A DNA stretch of 64,000 nucleotides from Dichetophora obliterata (lineage: Eukaryota; Arthropoda; Insecta; Diptera; Sciomyzidae), in NCBI GenBank assembly GCA_963920525.1, contig OY986435.1, forward strand, positions 220,254,899-220,318,898, given 5' to 3'. Of this stretch, positions 1 through 11,440 are shown in pieces. The notes under the pieces were generated by a model, which saw nothing but the letters and a program-made list of their open reading frames with translations, searched no databases and had not been told where the DNA came from. A program made the position numbers and the translations under genes. Within the stretch, counting starts at the first letter, position 1; the number at the start of each line of letters is the position of its first letter.

Positions 1-555
1 CAAGTTGAAAATTTTTTATTGCTTCTATTTGATATATTTAATCAAAACCTACAGAGAGTTTGAGCTTTTTCATTTTATTTCTTTGGTTGACATACTGACT
101 AAACCCTTTTGTATCTAACTAAATTTAATTGAGCAAAATTCTTAAAAATATAAAGCTATTTAGTATTGAACGTTAGAAAAATTTTTCGCATTCAAGTGAA
201 CTTTTCTTTATTGTTTAATTGATGTAGTTTTTTTTTAATTACAATAATTTTTATTTCATATTTGTAATATTTATTTAGAAAATCTTAAAAATCCAAATAA
301 CATTAAATCTATTAAATATTTCATTCAATGGTTACACAGCATTCAAAAACCACTTGTTCATGAAAACGATCGCTAAATGGTAATACACTGATCATAATCG
401 CATACAATTTTATCATAAAATTTATATGAAATATTGTATTTTATTACATAATTTTGAGACTTTAAAGATCTCTTTAATAATCAAATGCGATTTAATTTAT
501 AAATTTCACGGTGGGACAGTCATTTTATACTTTTTAAATGATCTAATTTAGGTTG
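1..555. other. AT-rich sequence, no gene seen
   Basis: No open frame, RNA gene or clear repeat boundary is visible here. The sequence is AT-rich with scattered homopolymer runs. Confidence 0.6.
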
Positions 556-1831
556 TACACTCTCAAAAAGATATATAAATTTACTAAAATTATTACAGTA
601 ATTTTTTGTTGAAATTCCAACTGATGTCTGATTTTACTATAAATCTTGCATTAATTTTTGAGTGTTTACCAATTTACACAATTCTTACTAAAATTAAACA
701 ATAAATGTTGAATTTTGTTGCAATAACAGCTGCAAAGTAATAGAGTGCTACATAAATTTAATTAAAATTAAACAGTTGAATGTTCAACATCGACAATATA
801 TTCAACAGATGCTCAGTTGAGTTAGCTTGTCAAAGTGTTAGGATCATTAACTTAAAGTTATCTGATTTTTGATTAAAAAAGTGTAATGAGAATTTGGTTT
901 TAGTAAAAGTTAATTGAATGCTGTGTTATTAGTGATATTTTGTCAGCAATATCTGAATGTTTTAATAAAAAAAAATAAACTGGCCATTTCAGCCCTTGGA
1001 AGAACTTTGATCTAGCTTCTATTGATCAATTGTGTTGTGCGTGTTGTTAAATTTTTGATCACAAATGACCGAGAACTGGACCTACGTGTTCTATGCCGAC
1101 TCCGAACGGCTTATGTTCTCCAGAAGCTTTATGTGGCAATTTTTTACTCTCTGAGGTTTGCCATTGTCTGCAGAGAGGTGACGACCGAACGGAAAAATTA
1201 ATTCAATTGAAAAAACTTTTCTGTCTGAGCTGGAATTGAACCCGGGCTACCGCGGTTCTTTAGCTTAGGAGCCACGCACTCTACCCAGTGGTTGTTCACT
1301 AGGCTACGGTCGCCACAAAACATCTGAATGTTTTAGTTCTTTGAAATAATCAAAAAATTTCTTGTGTTTCATTTCTTCAATTCCTAAGTGTTTATTTTTC
1401 ATTTCGTTTTTTTGTAGTGCCAATTTGAAGAAAAATAAACATGAAACAGAAATCAAACCATATCTCTGCACGTACCGTCAAAAGTGACAAATTGTTTTTT
1501 TATATCTTTACTAGAATAACAATAGAAGTTTAGATTGACTACATCAATTATAGTAAAACTAAATATAAGTTGTTGAATTTTTCTGAAATCGAAGTAGTAG
1601 ATTTGTATTGGCACTACACAGATGAAAGCAACATTAAACAATTGATGTTTAATTTCGCTGCAATATCAATTTCATTGCTTCCTATTTTAAGCAAAATTCA
1701 ACACTGTTTGTTGAATTTCACTACACAACAATGGAAACAAAATGTTGAATGAAATAAGAGTGTGTAAATTTACTACAGTTTTAGTAGCTAAACTGTTGTA
1801 GTAAATTTCAACAAAAACTTTTTAGAGTGTA
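556..1831. mobile_element. Non-autonomous inverted-repeat element
   Basis: The left end reads TACACTCTCAAAAAG and the right end is its near reverse complement (AGAGTGTA preceded by CTTTTT). Inside both ends similar text follows (TTTACTA, then TTTTTGTTGAAATT), so the arms pair for several tens of bases. No transposase frame is present. The target duplication is unclear. A SINE has inserted in the middle (965-1321). Confidence 0.6.
965..1321 (-). mobile_element. tRNA-derived SINE with 14-bp target duplication
   Basis: Read on the minus strand, the head is tRNA-like. A pol III A box (TAGCCTAGTG, near 1296-1309) is followed by a B box (GGGTTCAATTCC, 1232-1243 reversed). The body contains text common in fly SINEs (CCGACTCCGAACGGC, TGCCATTGTCTGC). 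A perfect 14-bp direct repeat ATCTGAATGTTTTA flanks it at 951-964 and 1322-1335, the hallmark of target-primed insertion. The 3' part (near 985-1040) recurs at about 42290-42366. The anticodon arm does not fold well, so this is not a working tRNA gene. Confidence 0.8.
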
Positions 1832-2579
1832 GGTATGGTCGAGAACAACAGGAAACAGCGAAAAAAAGTAGCCTAACACCCTCAAAATGTTGATTTACCG
1901 TTAAAAACATATTTTGAGTACCTTCCATCACTTATTACCCACTAACTCAATCAGTAATTAACCGATTACACTGGTCAACAATTTAGCAACTTTTTCGTGC
2001 CACACGAACTTTGATAGCTTATACTGTTTTAGCTATATTCTCACGTTATGAAACTGAATTTTTTTTTTTTTTATTTGGCCTCAGATTTTTTGTGATTTTG
2101 GACTTTGTGTTTTTACGACTTTGATCCTGTTTTGATGCTCTGAAATCCAAACAACTTAACGCAAAGCAAAAAAAAAGCACCATCCTATAGAAAATTAAAC
2201 AAGCTTTTTAGTGAGGTATTTTTTATTTTTCTGCCATATTTAGTCTGTCAGATTTTCAGGTTCAAAATAAAATTTAGAATTTTTTTGTTAAAAATTTTGA
2301 CTTTTACAAGTATTTTTTTTTTATATTTTGAGCCATATTTACAAAAAAAATTTAGTTTTATCGTATTTCATATTTAATTTCCTCAATTCTGATACCAAAA
2401 ACATAAACATTATCCGAGAGGAACAATTAAAATAAAATAAAATAAAATAAGCGAACTAGCCATATAGTCATATGAAGCATTAAGCACTCTTAGTAATCCA
2501 CTTGTATCTAAATGACATTCAATGTAAAAATTTTAATAAATGTTATTATAAACTCACCATCTAACATTTTCTAGCAAAC
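1832..2579. other. Intergenic, low complexity
   Basis: No gene is visible. A short (AAAAT)n microsatellite lies near 2428-2450 and there are several T runs. Confidence 0.6.
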
Positions 2580-3496
2580 TTAGCTCCTGGTTGGTCCCTT
2601 TTGATTGTCCAGCAGTAATCTGCCAACATACATGGGCTCCATTTGCCCTGGTAACGCTTTCCCATCTTCAAAATATTGGTGAAACCTTTCTCCGTGCTCA
2701 TCGCTCACAGACCCCAAGTTTTCATTAAAAAAATCAAGGTGTGAGTGTAAAAAATGAATCTTTAGTGAAATGTTGCAGCCCAATGCTTGATAAGCCAACA
2801 ACAGCTCGCTAACTATCTCTCTGTAACTGTCACTCTTACAGTTACCCAAAAAATTTGCAATAACATCCTTAAAATAACTCCATTCCTGTTTTTCTAAATC
2901 TCTCAATTTTTCTTGAAATAGTGCATCTTTTATTAAATGTCTGATTTGGGGTCCTACAAAAATACCCTCTTTTATCTTTGCATCAGTTATTTTGGGGAAT
3001 TTTTCTTTAAGATATAAAAATCCACTTCCATCCCGATCCATTGCCTTTACAAAATTTTTCATCAAGCCTAATTTAATATGCAATGGTGGCAGAAGTACCT
3101 TAGATGGCTCCACCAGAAGTAAATACTGCACATTTTTTTGTCCAGGAATGAAGGATGCACGCGTTGGCCAAATTTTTTTCTGTAATAGTTTGTTCTGTCT
3201 CGACTGTCCCATTCACATAAAAAACAGCAAAATTTGGTATAACCCAGCTGAAGTCCGAGTAATAGGGCAACAACTTATAAATCGCAACATATTTTGAAAG
3301 AATATGTGCTGTAACTGATTTTTTCAAGTAAAAGCTTCATGCTTTCATACGTTTCTTTCATATTCGCAGAATGGGCCAGAGGTACAGAAGGAAGGATATT
3401 ACCATTATGAATTAAAACTGCTTTTAAACTTGCTTTTGAAGCGTCAATGAATAAACGCCAGTCGGAGGGGTCAAAATCGATTTCTAACATCTGCAT
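2580..3496 (-). pseudogene. Broken orphan transposase-like gene (arthropod/Hydra family)
   Basis: Read on the minus strand, the translation contains motifs I know from a large uncharacterised protein family of arthropods and Hydra: DWRLFIDASKASLKAV, a cysteine knuckle CCFLCEWDS, LLPPLHIKLGLMKNFVKA, IKEGIFVGPQIR, LGCNISLKIHFLHSHLDFF and SDEHGERFHQ. The family is repeated and probably transposon-derived, but its class is not clear to me. Breaks are visible: an in-frame TAA near 3275, a frameshift near 3205-3215, and a second frameshift near 2665 after which the usual ending (RYQGKW, ADYCW, IKRD) appears in another frame. The N-terminal part of the family is missing. No terminal repeats were found around it. 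Confidence 0.75.
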
Positions 3497-3827
3497 AATC
3501 CCATTTATATAATTTCAGTACACCAAGTCCCTGTAATTTTTGGAAAATTAAAACACAGACCTTTAGAGAGATATATACTCGTATAATTTTGTGAAACTTA
3601 TGCAGTTATTATGTGTATTAATTAAGTAAATATAAGGTTTTTGACGATTTTTCCACTTTATTTAACTGTGACGATGTTTTTAAGACATAGTTTAGTCAAA
3701 CCCATTAATTTTAAATCAATATCCCAAAAGAATTTCCCAAATTGATCAATAATTGACAAACTTATGGAACTTTATCAAAAAACAAATTTACAAACTGTCA
3801 CACGGTCGAGCTGACCAGCGCACTATG

Positions 3828-4042
3828 ATGTAAAGACATGAGTGGATGAAGGTGATGTGTAGCATTTTCGGTGTTCTACGCATGGATGAATGTCGTACGT
3901 GCATACTGTAGGATACACACCTTTACGGTATAAATAACATACAATTATATTATACTTAAATAACATTAAACAATATTACATTAAAACAAACAACAATAAA
4001 TACACATTTAAACAAAGTAATAGGATACACACCTTTACGGTA
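3828..4042. repeat. Copy of a GGTGATG-motif repeat plus a short direct repeat
   Basis: Positions 3828-3910 match 39010-39110 in reverse complement (GGATGAAGGTGATGTGT, then GCATTTTCGG). Just downstream, GGATACACACCTTTACGGTA occurs twice, at about 3910 and 4022, 112 bp apart. No gene is present. Confidence 0.55.
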
Positions 4043-4461
4043 TGCGTAACCTCTTTTTATTTTACTGTATAGAAAAAACATTACATGGTCGAAAATTCTG
4101 GTTTAAATTTAGAACCTTTTGATATAGAAACCCTCAACTAAATAACTTTTTTAGAAATTTTTAATTATGATAAAATATTTGGGGGTAAGTATGAACAAAA
4201 ATTGTTATAGCTACAAAGCCGCTATAGGCAACCGCTGAACCGATTTTGATAATTCTTTTTTTATTCGATTCCTATGATAATATAGATTGTTATAGCTTAC
4301 CAAGTTTTTCGAACAATGTATTTTTTAATTATTACAAAATCACGCATTGTATTTGATGCCTTCATTCAACCAGCAGCACAATTAACAGCAAACAAAGTTT
4401 TCTCTCTTTGTCGCGAGAGCTTCTCTCAATATAACACGGCAGCCATGTTGTGTAGTTAAGA

Positions 4462-4605
4462 TGGATTCACTGATAACCTTTAGAATGTTTTTGTGTGATT
4501 TAAAAAAATGTTAATCAAGTTGAGAGCGTGCAGAAATTTTTCTCTCAACGAAAACTACATATAAAAAAAAATTGCAAAACATGCTGAAGGTGATCAGTGA
4601 ATCCA
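4462..4605. mobile_element. Short MITE, 144 bp
   Basis: The ends are inverted repeats: TGGATTCACTGATAACCTT on the left, and on the right the reverse complement of TGGATTCACTGATCACCTT. A single end of the same family lies near 49315-49345. There is no coding capacity and the target duplication is not clear. Confidence 0.6.
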
Positions 4606-4899
4606 GCTTTACTTTCACTGAGATTCTTGCTTTCTTACATTGTTGATTAATTTTCTTTGCAAATGTTTTGAAGGGAGTTGCCAGAATTTAGTTATAAGCA
4701 TTTTGTATGTTTTGCAGCCTTGCCAGCCAGCTTTTCAACATATAAACATATAAAAGCGTTGTAACACTGAACAGATGTTTGACAATCACGCAAGAACCAC
4801 TCAACCGATTAACACGATATAGGTATCAAACGATTTGTTATTTCAACTTAAAAATTAATTTAAACAAAATGCTATATTTCAGACAATTTTGGTCGTATG

Positions 4900-5317
4900 A
4901 GACTAGAATTTGGTAATCTATGTTGTATGGTTACGTTCGCTAACTTTACTAAAACTGGACATGACCTACTTTAGTTAAGTCCACTTTCCGGGGGATAAGC
5001 TTGGAGTAAAGCAAAGCGCACTAGGTTTAAGCTCAATTGGGCTGAATTTCTGGCATTCTATTGTATCGAGTATGAGATGGTTTAAGTGAAAAAATTTAGC
5101 CACACCCCCATTACCGCCCAGAATTAAACGAAAATGGTATATTTCGAACGGTTTTGGTCGTATTATACTAAAATTTGATAATTTAGTTCATACGACTACT
5201 TTCGGCAACTGTACTAAAAATGGCGAATATATAAATTTTTTTTTTTGAACAGCATGAAAATTCGTATATAGCTGTAAGGTGGTCTGCGGCAGGACAACGT
5301 CTGCCGGGCAATACTGT
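4900..5317 (+). mobile_element. Helitron-like 3' terminal fragment
   Basis: The segment ends with a hairpin GGCAG (5288-5292) / CTGCC (5301-5305), then CTGT where the second copy, ending at 15389, has CTAG. A short 3' hairpin followed by CTRR is the Helitron 3' signature; here the last bases are mutated. Upstream text (TACTTTCGGCAACTGTACTAAAAATGG) matches the sequence on both sides of the Harbinger insertion at 8468-15291. There is no Rep/helicase gene. Confidence 0.55.
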
Positions 5318-7029
5318 ACATCAATAAGAATGCTGTATATATCAGAAAATTCTGATCGTCATGCATTGACGTTTCAAACGGAAACGTCTAGCATGTGTTT
5401 TGTTCGAAGGTCAATTTACACTTTTACAAATTCACAAAACGATCATAAAAATTTCATTGAATTGGGTCAGGACAAAGTCTACTATAACTATAACGTTACC
5501 TATGAATATATAGATAAGGAAAAAGATGAAAACATAGATTTATGTATATAACATTAGAATAGTTTGAAATATTTGAAATATTTTTCACAGAATTATTTTT
5601 TAAGCTTTATTTGAAAATGTTTTTCATATAAATTAGTTTTTAAGCTGTAGAACATTGCAAAAACAATAACAAAAGCATTTTAGGCAAATTATTTTTGATC
5701 AAAAAATCTTAGAGGGTATAGGTGGCCAATGATTTTTAATGATAGACACTGTTTGTGTCAAAAAAGATTAATTTTTGCAGATAAGTTATGTTATATGAAA
5801 AAATAAGAAAAATGAAAATTAAAAAAAAAATTAAAATTAAAAATAAATATGTACAACAAAAGTAACTCTTGGCCTATTTTTGAGTACAAGTTGGATATTT
5901 AGAGGTTCTTTGAAAAAAACATAAAACATTGTATTGGTGAGGTAACAGTAAACCTTTTCTCATTTTCCCAATTTAGTTAATTGAACTTTCAAGCAAAGAA
6001 AATTTGATGAAAATCGATTTGAAAATGGCGGAAATGATTGCATACTAAGTCAAAACATGACATTTCAATCGTTTTTTTCTCATTCTGAGGCTTAAGAAAA
6101 TGAGTTGTACTGAGAAAATCTATAGTGTAAAGATATCGCAATGATTTTAATGTCATAATAACAGGTTTTTTTAAAACATACCTTATATCCGTACAAAATA
6201 TTTCCGAAAAGAAAAGATTTTAATTTTTACCGTTAATTTTATTAATAAACGACTGTCCATACAAAAATGCATTGTTGTGTATTGAGAAAGTCTATAGTTT
6301 TTGAGATATCGCCATAGTTGGATGTCATTATAACGGTCTTTTTTTAAAAATTTAAGAATATATTTATTTTCAGAATATATGTAAAAAATTACAAAAAAAA
6401 AAAAGAAAGCCAGGTAAATTTATGTCATCATAACATTTACAGTTTAAATAAAATGTTCAAATTAAATAAAGTAATTTTTTAATATTTATAACATTTTTAC
6501 ATAATCAAACAAAACAAACACAATAATTTTTATAATTAGAATTTGATTCAATATAAATAAATAAACACTAAAATTTTAAGATTTAAAATTTTTACATGGT
6601 ATTTAATATTTTTATCGCAGGCGAAGCAGCGGATGTTTGCTAGTTATAAAATAAAGACAAACAGTGAATTCAGTTGACACAAAAACTTTAAAGTGCTGTA
6701 ACTTTTTTGTTTATGGATGGATCTTAGCGCTTTTAATGCAAAAACTAAATAACTTTTTTAGATATTTTTAATTATGATTAAATATTTGGGGGTAAGTATA
6801 AAAAACAAAATAGTTTCATCATTTTGACCCTGAAGACGAGGTCAAAGGCCCTATCCTCAAAGTGCTGTACTAATTACAACATATAATTTTTAAAAATCTA
6901 ACTTTAAATACCAAAGTTATGCCTTTAAAACGATTTTGGCGGTTTTTAGGGCGTGGCAGCAGCGAAAATTTGTAGTGTACTGAAATCTTCTCGGGATAAG
7001 CTTTTATATGAGGGGCACACTTTAACAAA
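5318..7029. other. AT-rich, no gene; second possible Helitron-like end near 6642
   Basis: No coding sequence is supported. At 6620-6642 the text GCGAAGCAGCGGATGTTTG followed by CTAGT resembles another Helitron-like 3' end common in insects. About 70 bp at 6746-6810 repeats 4138-4205 in direct orientation (shared TATTTGGGGGTAAGTAT). Confidence 0.4.
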
Positions 7030-8467
7030 TTTTTTTTCGACCCACTCTAGTGGATATGTAGGTATGTGGCTATATCACGTATAGACTCCAAAACCGCTGA
7101 ACCGATCTTTATGAAATTTTCAAGGAAACTGAAGCCACTTGAGAGTGTTCCTGTGTGGTTTGGTAACGATTGGACAAGGGGGCGTGGTACCTTCCATACA
7201 AGCCAAATTTGCGCTATCAACCACAAAACCAAAAAAAGGATATATATTAGGCGGTTTTGATCGTAAAAAACTAAGATTTAGTAATTTTGTTCAGATGGTT
7301 ACGGTCGGTTACTGTACAAAAAATGGGCGTGGTCGCAATATATATACGCCCACGTTTTCGAAATCATCGCAATTCCGGAGTTCTATACATTTTTATAGTG
7401 AAACTTGCTGTGTAGGTGCCCCAAGAGGCGGTCACTATACATAAATATATTCACGCCCACTTTTACCGCCCACAAATCAATATCTATAAAAAGCAAAACG
7501 ATGTGTTTCTGATGGTTATAGACTCCAAAACTACTGGACCGATTGACCTGAAATTTTGGCAGTCGATTTGTTCCTCCAGGTACGAGATGGTTGAGGAAAA
7601 TAGTTGTCACACCCCCCTTTTACCGCCCCCAAATCAATAAAAATGCTATATTTCAGTCGGTTTGGGTCGTATAAGGCTAAAATTCAGTAATTTAGTTTTT
7701 ACGGTTACTGTCAGTAACTGTTCTAAAAGTATGTGTCCACGCCCCTTTTTACCGTCCACAAACCAATAAAAATGCTTTATTTAATTAGGTTTGTGTGGTT
7801 ACTGTCAGAAACTGTACGAAAAATTGTTTTCCACACCCCCTTTTCCGCCCACAAATCAGTGAAATTGCTATATTTCAATCTGTTTTAGTCATATAACACT
7901 AACATTTGATACTTAAGTTTGTCTGGTTACTTTCGGCAACTGTACTAAAAGGGGGCGTTATCGCTATATATCCACACCCAATTTTTGAGAAATCATTAAA
8001 ATTGACTACTGTGTCGATTGAGCTAGAATTGTGGCTTATTTTGTATGGTTACTGTCAGCAACTGTACTAAAAATTGGTTTCCACGCCCCTCTTCTACCGC
8101 CCACAAAGCAATGAAAATGTTTTATTTCAATGGTTTGGCTCGCATTAGACAAAAATTTTGTAATTTAGTTAATATGGTTCCTCTCGGAAAGTGCACTAAA
8201 AATAGGCCTGTCCTACTTTAGGTAAACTTACTTTGGGGGGGGGGGGGGTGAGGGGGGTCAGCGTGGAGTAAAGCAAAGTACGCCAGGCTTAAGCTAAATT
8301 GAGCTGAAACTTTGGCAGTCGATTTGTTTCGATTACGAGCTGGTTTAAGGAAAATAATTTTGCCGCACCCCTTTTACCGCTTACTAAAAATGCTATATTT
8401 CACACGGTTTTGATCGTATTAGACTAAAATTTCGGAATTTAGTTCATATGGTTACTTTCGGCAACTA
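7030..8467 (+). repeat. Degenerate tandem repeat block of the Helitron-like family
   Basis: The block CTCCAAAACCGCTGAACCGA is followed by repeated units of roughly 130-260 bp containing TTTTACCGCCCACAAATCA, AATGCTATATTTCA and GGTTACTGTCAGTAACTGTA. Units begin near 7460, 7610, 7745, 7830, 8090 and 8370. The short frames inside shift from unit to unit and I do not regard them as genes. The first block recurs on the minus strand at 19441-19735. The array continues beyond the Harbinger insertion at 15292-15389. Confidence 0.6.
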
Positions 8468-9745
8468 CCCGAGTAAAAATATGAGCGGGTGAACAGCGGC
8501 CGATCAATTGACAAACATGGCCCAAAAATAATCCAAAAAGTCGAGTTGGGTCAAACAACGGCCATACAAGGCCTAAATTAAGTTGTATGGCCGCAGTATG
8601 GCCACTGAACTGCCGCTGTACGCCCGTTGAATGCCACCAAATTTTTCAAAGCTGTTATTCAACAAACGTATGCGCAACAACAGAAGCAAGCCTCACTCGG
8701 CGATGTTAATATTATCGCCACTTGTGTGTGGTGCAAAACTTTTTGTGTATATGAAGTTATTTGTTTAAATCAGGGATAGAAAAGAACGATTATTTCCAAA
8801 AATTAAATCGAAAAAAATCAACATGTTCCCATTGTCGGAGCACATTTTGGATAACTTCATTATGCTGCTTAATGCATGCTCTATCGAAATAAGATATGAT
8901 TTTCATTTCTTGAGTTTTACCAATAAAAATTGAATTTAATTATTGTTCACGGATTTCTATAATTTTCATCAAAAATAAAAGTTATGTTTTGATTTTTATT
9001 TTTCTGTTTAAGAATCAGACTTATTTTTGAGTTTTATTATTTTGCTTCCTCAATTTTTATTTTTTTCGCTCAGAAATAAAAGTTATAACTCAATTTTTAT
9101 TTTTATGCCCAGAAATAAGAATTATTTGTTGAGTTTTATTTTTTCGCTCAAAAATAAAAATCATATGACGAGTTTTACTTTTTTTCCTCAAACATAAAAC
9201 TCAAGACACCACACAGCTTTGTTGTTGCTGGCGCATGCTCGCCTTGAGTGTGCCTTGTATGCGTAAGTAAAAAGTGTGTTTGGGGGGTTTCAACATATGC
9301 CACGATTACGATAACTCGGGCGCCGTAATTTTAAAGAGATTTTTTGTTACAAACCACAAACAAATTAATTTGGTCGAACAAAAAAGCGATACCTTAACTA
9401 GTTATCGAGTTATCGATTTTTAAATTTTTGCCTTGGTAAAAGATCTGTTCAATAAAATATCTATATCTTTTCCAATTTTTAAAAAATATAGAAAATTAAC
9501 ATGTCATATGAAAGATAATTTAATAGTCTATTCGAAAAAAATACACATAAAAAAATTTAACAATAAATTTAATTTTATGAGTAGTTTTATATAATGGTTG
9601 CTTTTCAGTTGTGACAAAACCGTTTTTTTCTCAAAAATTTCCATTATTAATATGCAAAAAATATATTTAGGGGATTCATAAGGTCTCATAAAGTCATATG
9701 TCTTAAGTTGAAAGCATAAATATTTACAACTAGTGTGAGCAACCC
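8468..9745 (+). repeat. Left inverted arm of the Harbinger element
   Basis: It pairs almost base for base with the right arm over 9180-9700 (for example GCGCATGCTCGCCTTGAGTG and TAACTCGGGCGCCGTAATT). The outer 170 bp carry clustered GGCC motifs (ATGGCC, ACGGCC, CCGCTGTACG). Positions 8930-9200 hold a degenerate tandem array of units of about 40-50 bp built on TTTTTATTTTTGAG and GAGTTTTATTTTTTCGCTC. Confidence 0.8.
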
Positions 9746-9812
9746 CTCATAACTTATTGTTTCGACTCTCAATCAGCTGGCAAACAAACAAAAATAAATA
9801 TTTGTTTTCACA

Positions 9813-11041
9813 ATGCCGAAAGAAAGTGAAAAAGCTAAAATAATTGCTGGCTTATGCGAAAAGTATATTTTGGACGTTGTAATGGCTGGCTCAAGTATAG
9901 AAAAAAATTGGTTTTTTTTTTCTTTAAATTTAATCGCAACTCTTTTTCAGGCGACGAAGACGAGGAGGAAGAAACTAACGAATTGTTTTTAATGAACATG
10001 GTTACTTTGTTGAGCAACCGCAGAAGTGTCCACTTCGGAGTACCAAAATCTGACAAGTGGCAGCTGAATGTGCTAGGAAAATTTGACGACATGAGATTTA
10101 ACCAAATGGTTCGTGTTCGTCCAGAAGAGTTCGCGTATATATTTAACTTAATAAAAGACGATGATGTCTTTAAAACAAGTTCGAAAGCAGCACAACTTCC
10201 ACTTGAACTGCAGCTCAAAATAGTGCTTTACCGATTAGGCTCCTCTGGCGATGGACTTTCAATTCGCAAAGTAGCTACTCTGTTCGGTGTAGGTGATGGA
10301 GGCACCATTCAAAACGTAACAAAACGGGTTTTTAAAGCGATACTTAATTTGAAGAATCGATTTTTGTTCTGGCCGAAAGCTAGTGAACGGTTGGAACTTA
10401 TTTCCGCTACAAAGGAAGAAATGCCTGGATGCGTAGGATATATCGATGGATGCGAAATAAAGTTAGCTGAAGCACCCGCCCAAAAGCATGAGCTGTTTTT
10501 TTCGCGCAAACGTCAATATGCCCTTAAGATACAAGCAGTATGTGACTACAAGTTGAGAATACGTCAAATAACAATAGGATATCCGGGCAGTGTTCATGAT
10601 GCAAAAATTTTTTTGAACTGTCCACTAGCAAAACATCCTGAACGCTTTTTATCACCAACACAGTGGATCGCTGGAGACAGTGCTTATCCACTTAAACCCT
10701 TTTTAATGACACCATTTCGACAAAATAGCATCGAGCACACGCAAGTGGAAAGAGATCTCTTTAACACACACTTTTCAAAATATCGCGTCCGGATTGAGAA
10801 TTGCTTCGGTATATTAAAAGAAAAATTCGGCAGCTTAAAGGATCTTAAATTTAGAATGATGACTGATCAAAATAAGGCGGAATGCAACGACTGGATTATG
10901 GTTTGCTGCATTTTGCATAACGTTTTAATAAGTTTCCACAACAACAGCAGTGAAATCCCAATAGCAGAAGTTTACTTAGCTCCAGAAAGCAACACCAGAA
11001 CTGGTTTGCTTCATTTTATACAAAATCAAATAAATATGTAA
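9813..11041 (+). CDS. PIF/Harbinger transposase (DDE_Tnp_4, HARBI1-like), 390 aa, two exons
   Basis: This nuclear DDE endonuclease cuts and joins the element's ends. Exon 1 is 9813-9894 (start MPKESEKAK) and exon 2 is 9951-11041. The 56-nt intron starts GTATAG and ends TTTTTCAG, and splicing restores frame through an acidic run SSDEDEEEE. The unspliced open frame starts falsely at 9854. Catalytic residues fit the family: D193 (GYIDGCEI), D270 (AGDSAYPL) and E310 (RVRIENCFGILK). An N-terminal HTH-like stretch (KVATLFGVGDGGTIQNVTKRVF) and the C-terminal CCILHN motif are also typical. The length matches HARBI1-type proteins. No stop or frameshift is seen. It converges on the Myb-like gene with about 400 bp between the stop codons. 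Confidence 0.9.
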
Positions 11042-11440
11042 TGCATTTATAAACATGTATATTAGAATTTTTCATAAAAATGCATGGCCAGTCTTATGTA
11101 TATATATATTTGTACTTTACAGGTCTAAGTAAAACAAAACAATATTTAAAATAAAAAGAGGTGCAAAACTCTAAAAACAATAAAAAAATTAAAAAATTCA
11201 CAGCTTTTTTCATTCACTTGTACATACTTTCCTATTTACAAAACAGGTACAACTCAAAATTAAAAAATGATAACTTTGTAATGCCAAATCTTAAATAGTG
11301 ATCATAGCAATCGACTATGGATTCTCTAGAAAAATAAAATTGTTTATTTGCTTCTTATGAAAACTTTAACATTTTGAGTTGTGCCTGTTTTGTAGTTAGG
11401 GTGTGATACGTTCATATAAGGGTAAGTAAGTTAAGGTAAT

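Noticed and set aside
1210..1316. Functional tRNA gene
   Set aside because: Both pol III boxes are present but the anticodon and acceptor arms do not pair, and it is the head of a SINE with a 14-bp duplication.
5279..5551. 90-codon frame near the Helitron-like end
   Set aside because: It starts within the terminal hairpin and has no recognisable domain.
9854..9950. Upstream extension of the transposase frame starting MRKVYFGRC
   Set aside because: It reads exon 1 in the wrong frame and then the intron. The spliced start at 9813 gives an N-terminus in a consistent phase.
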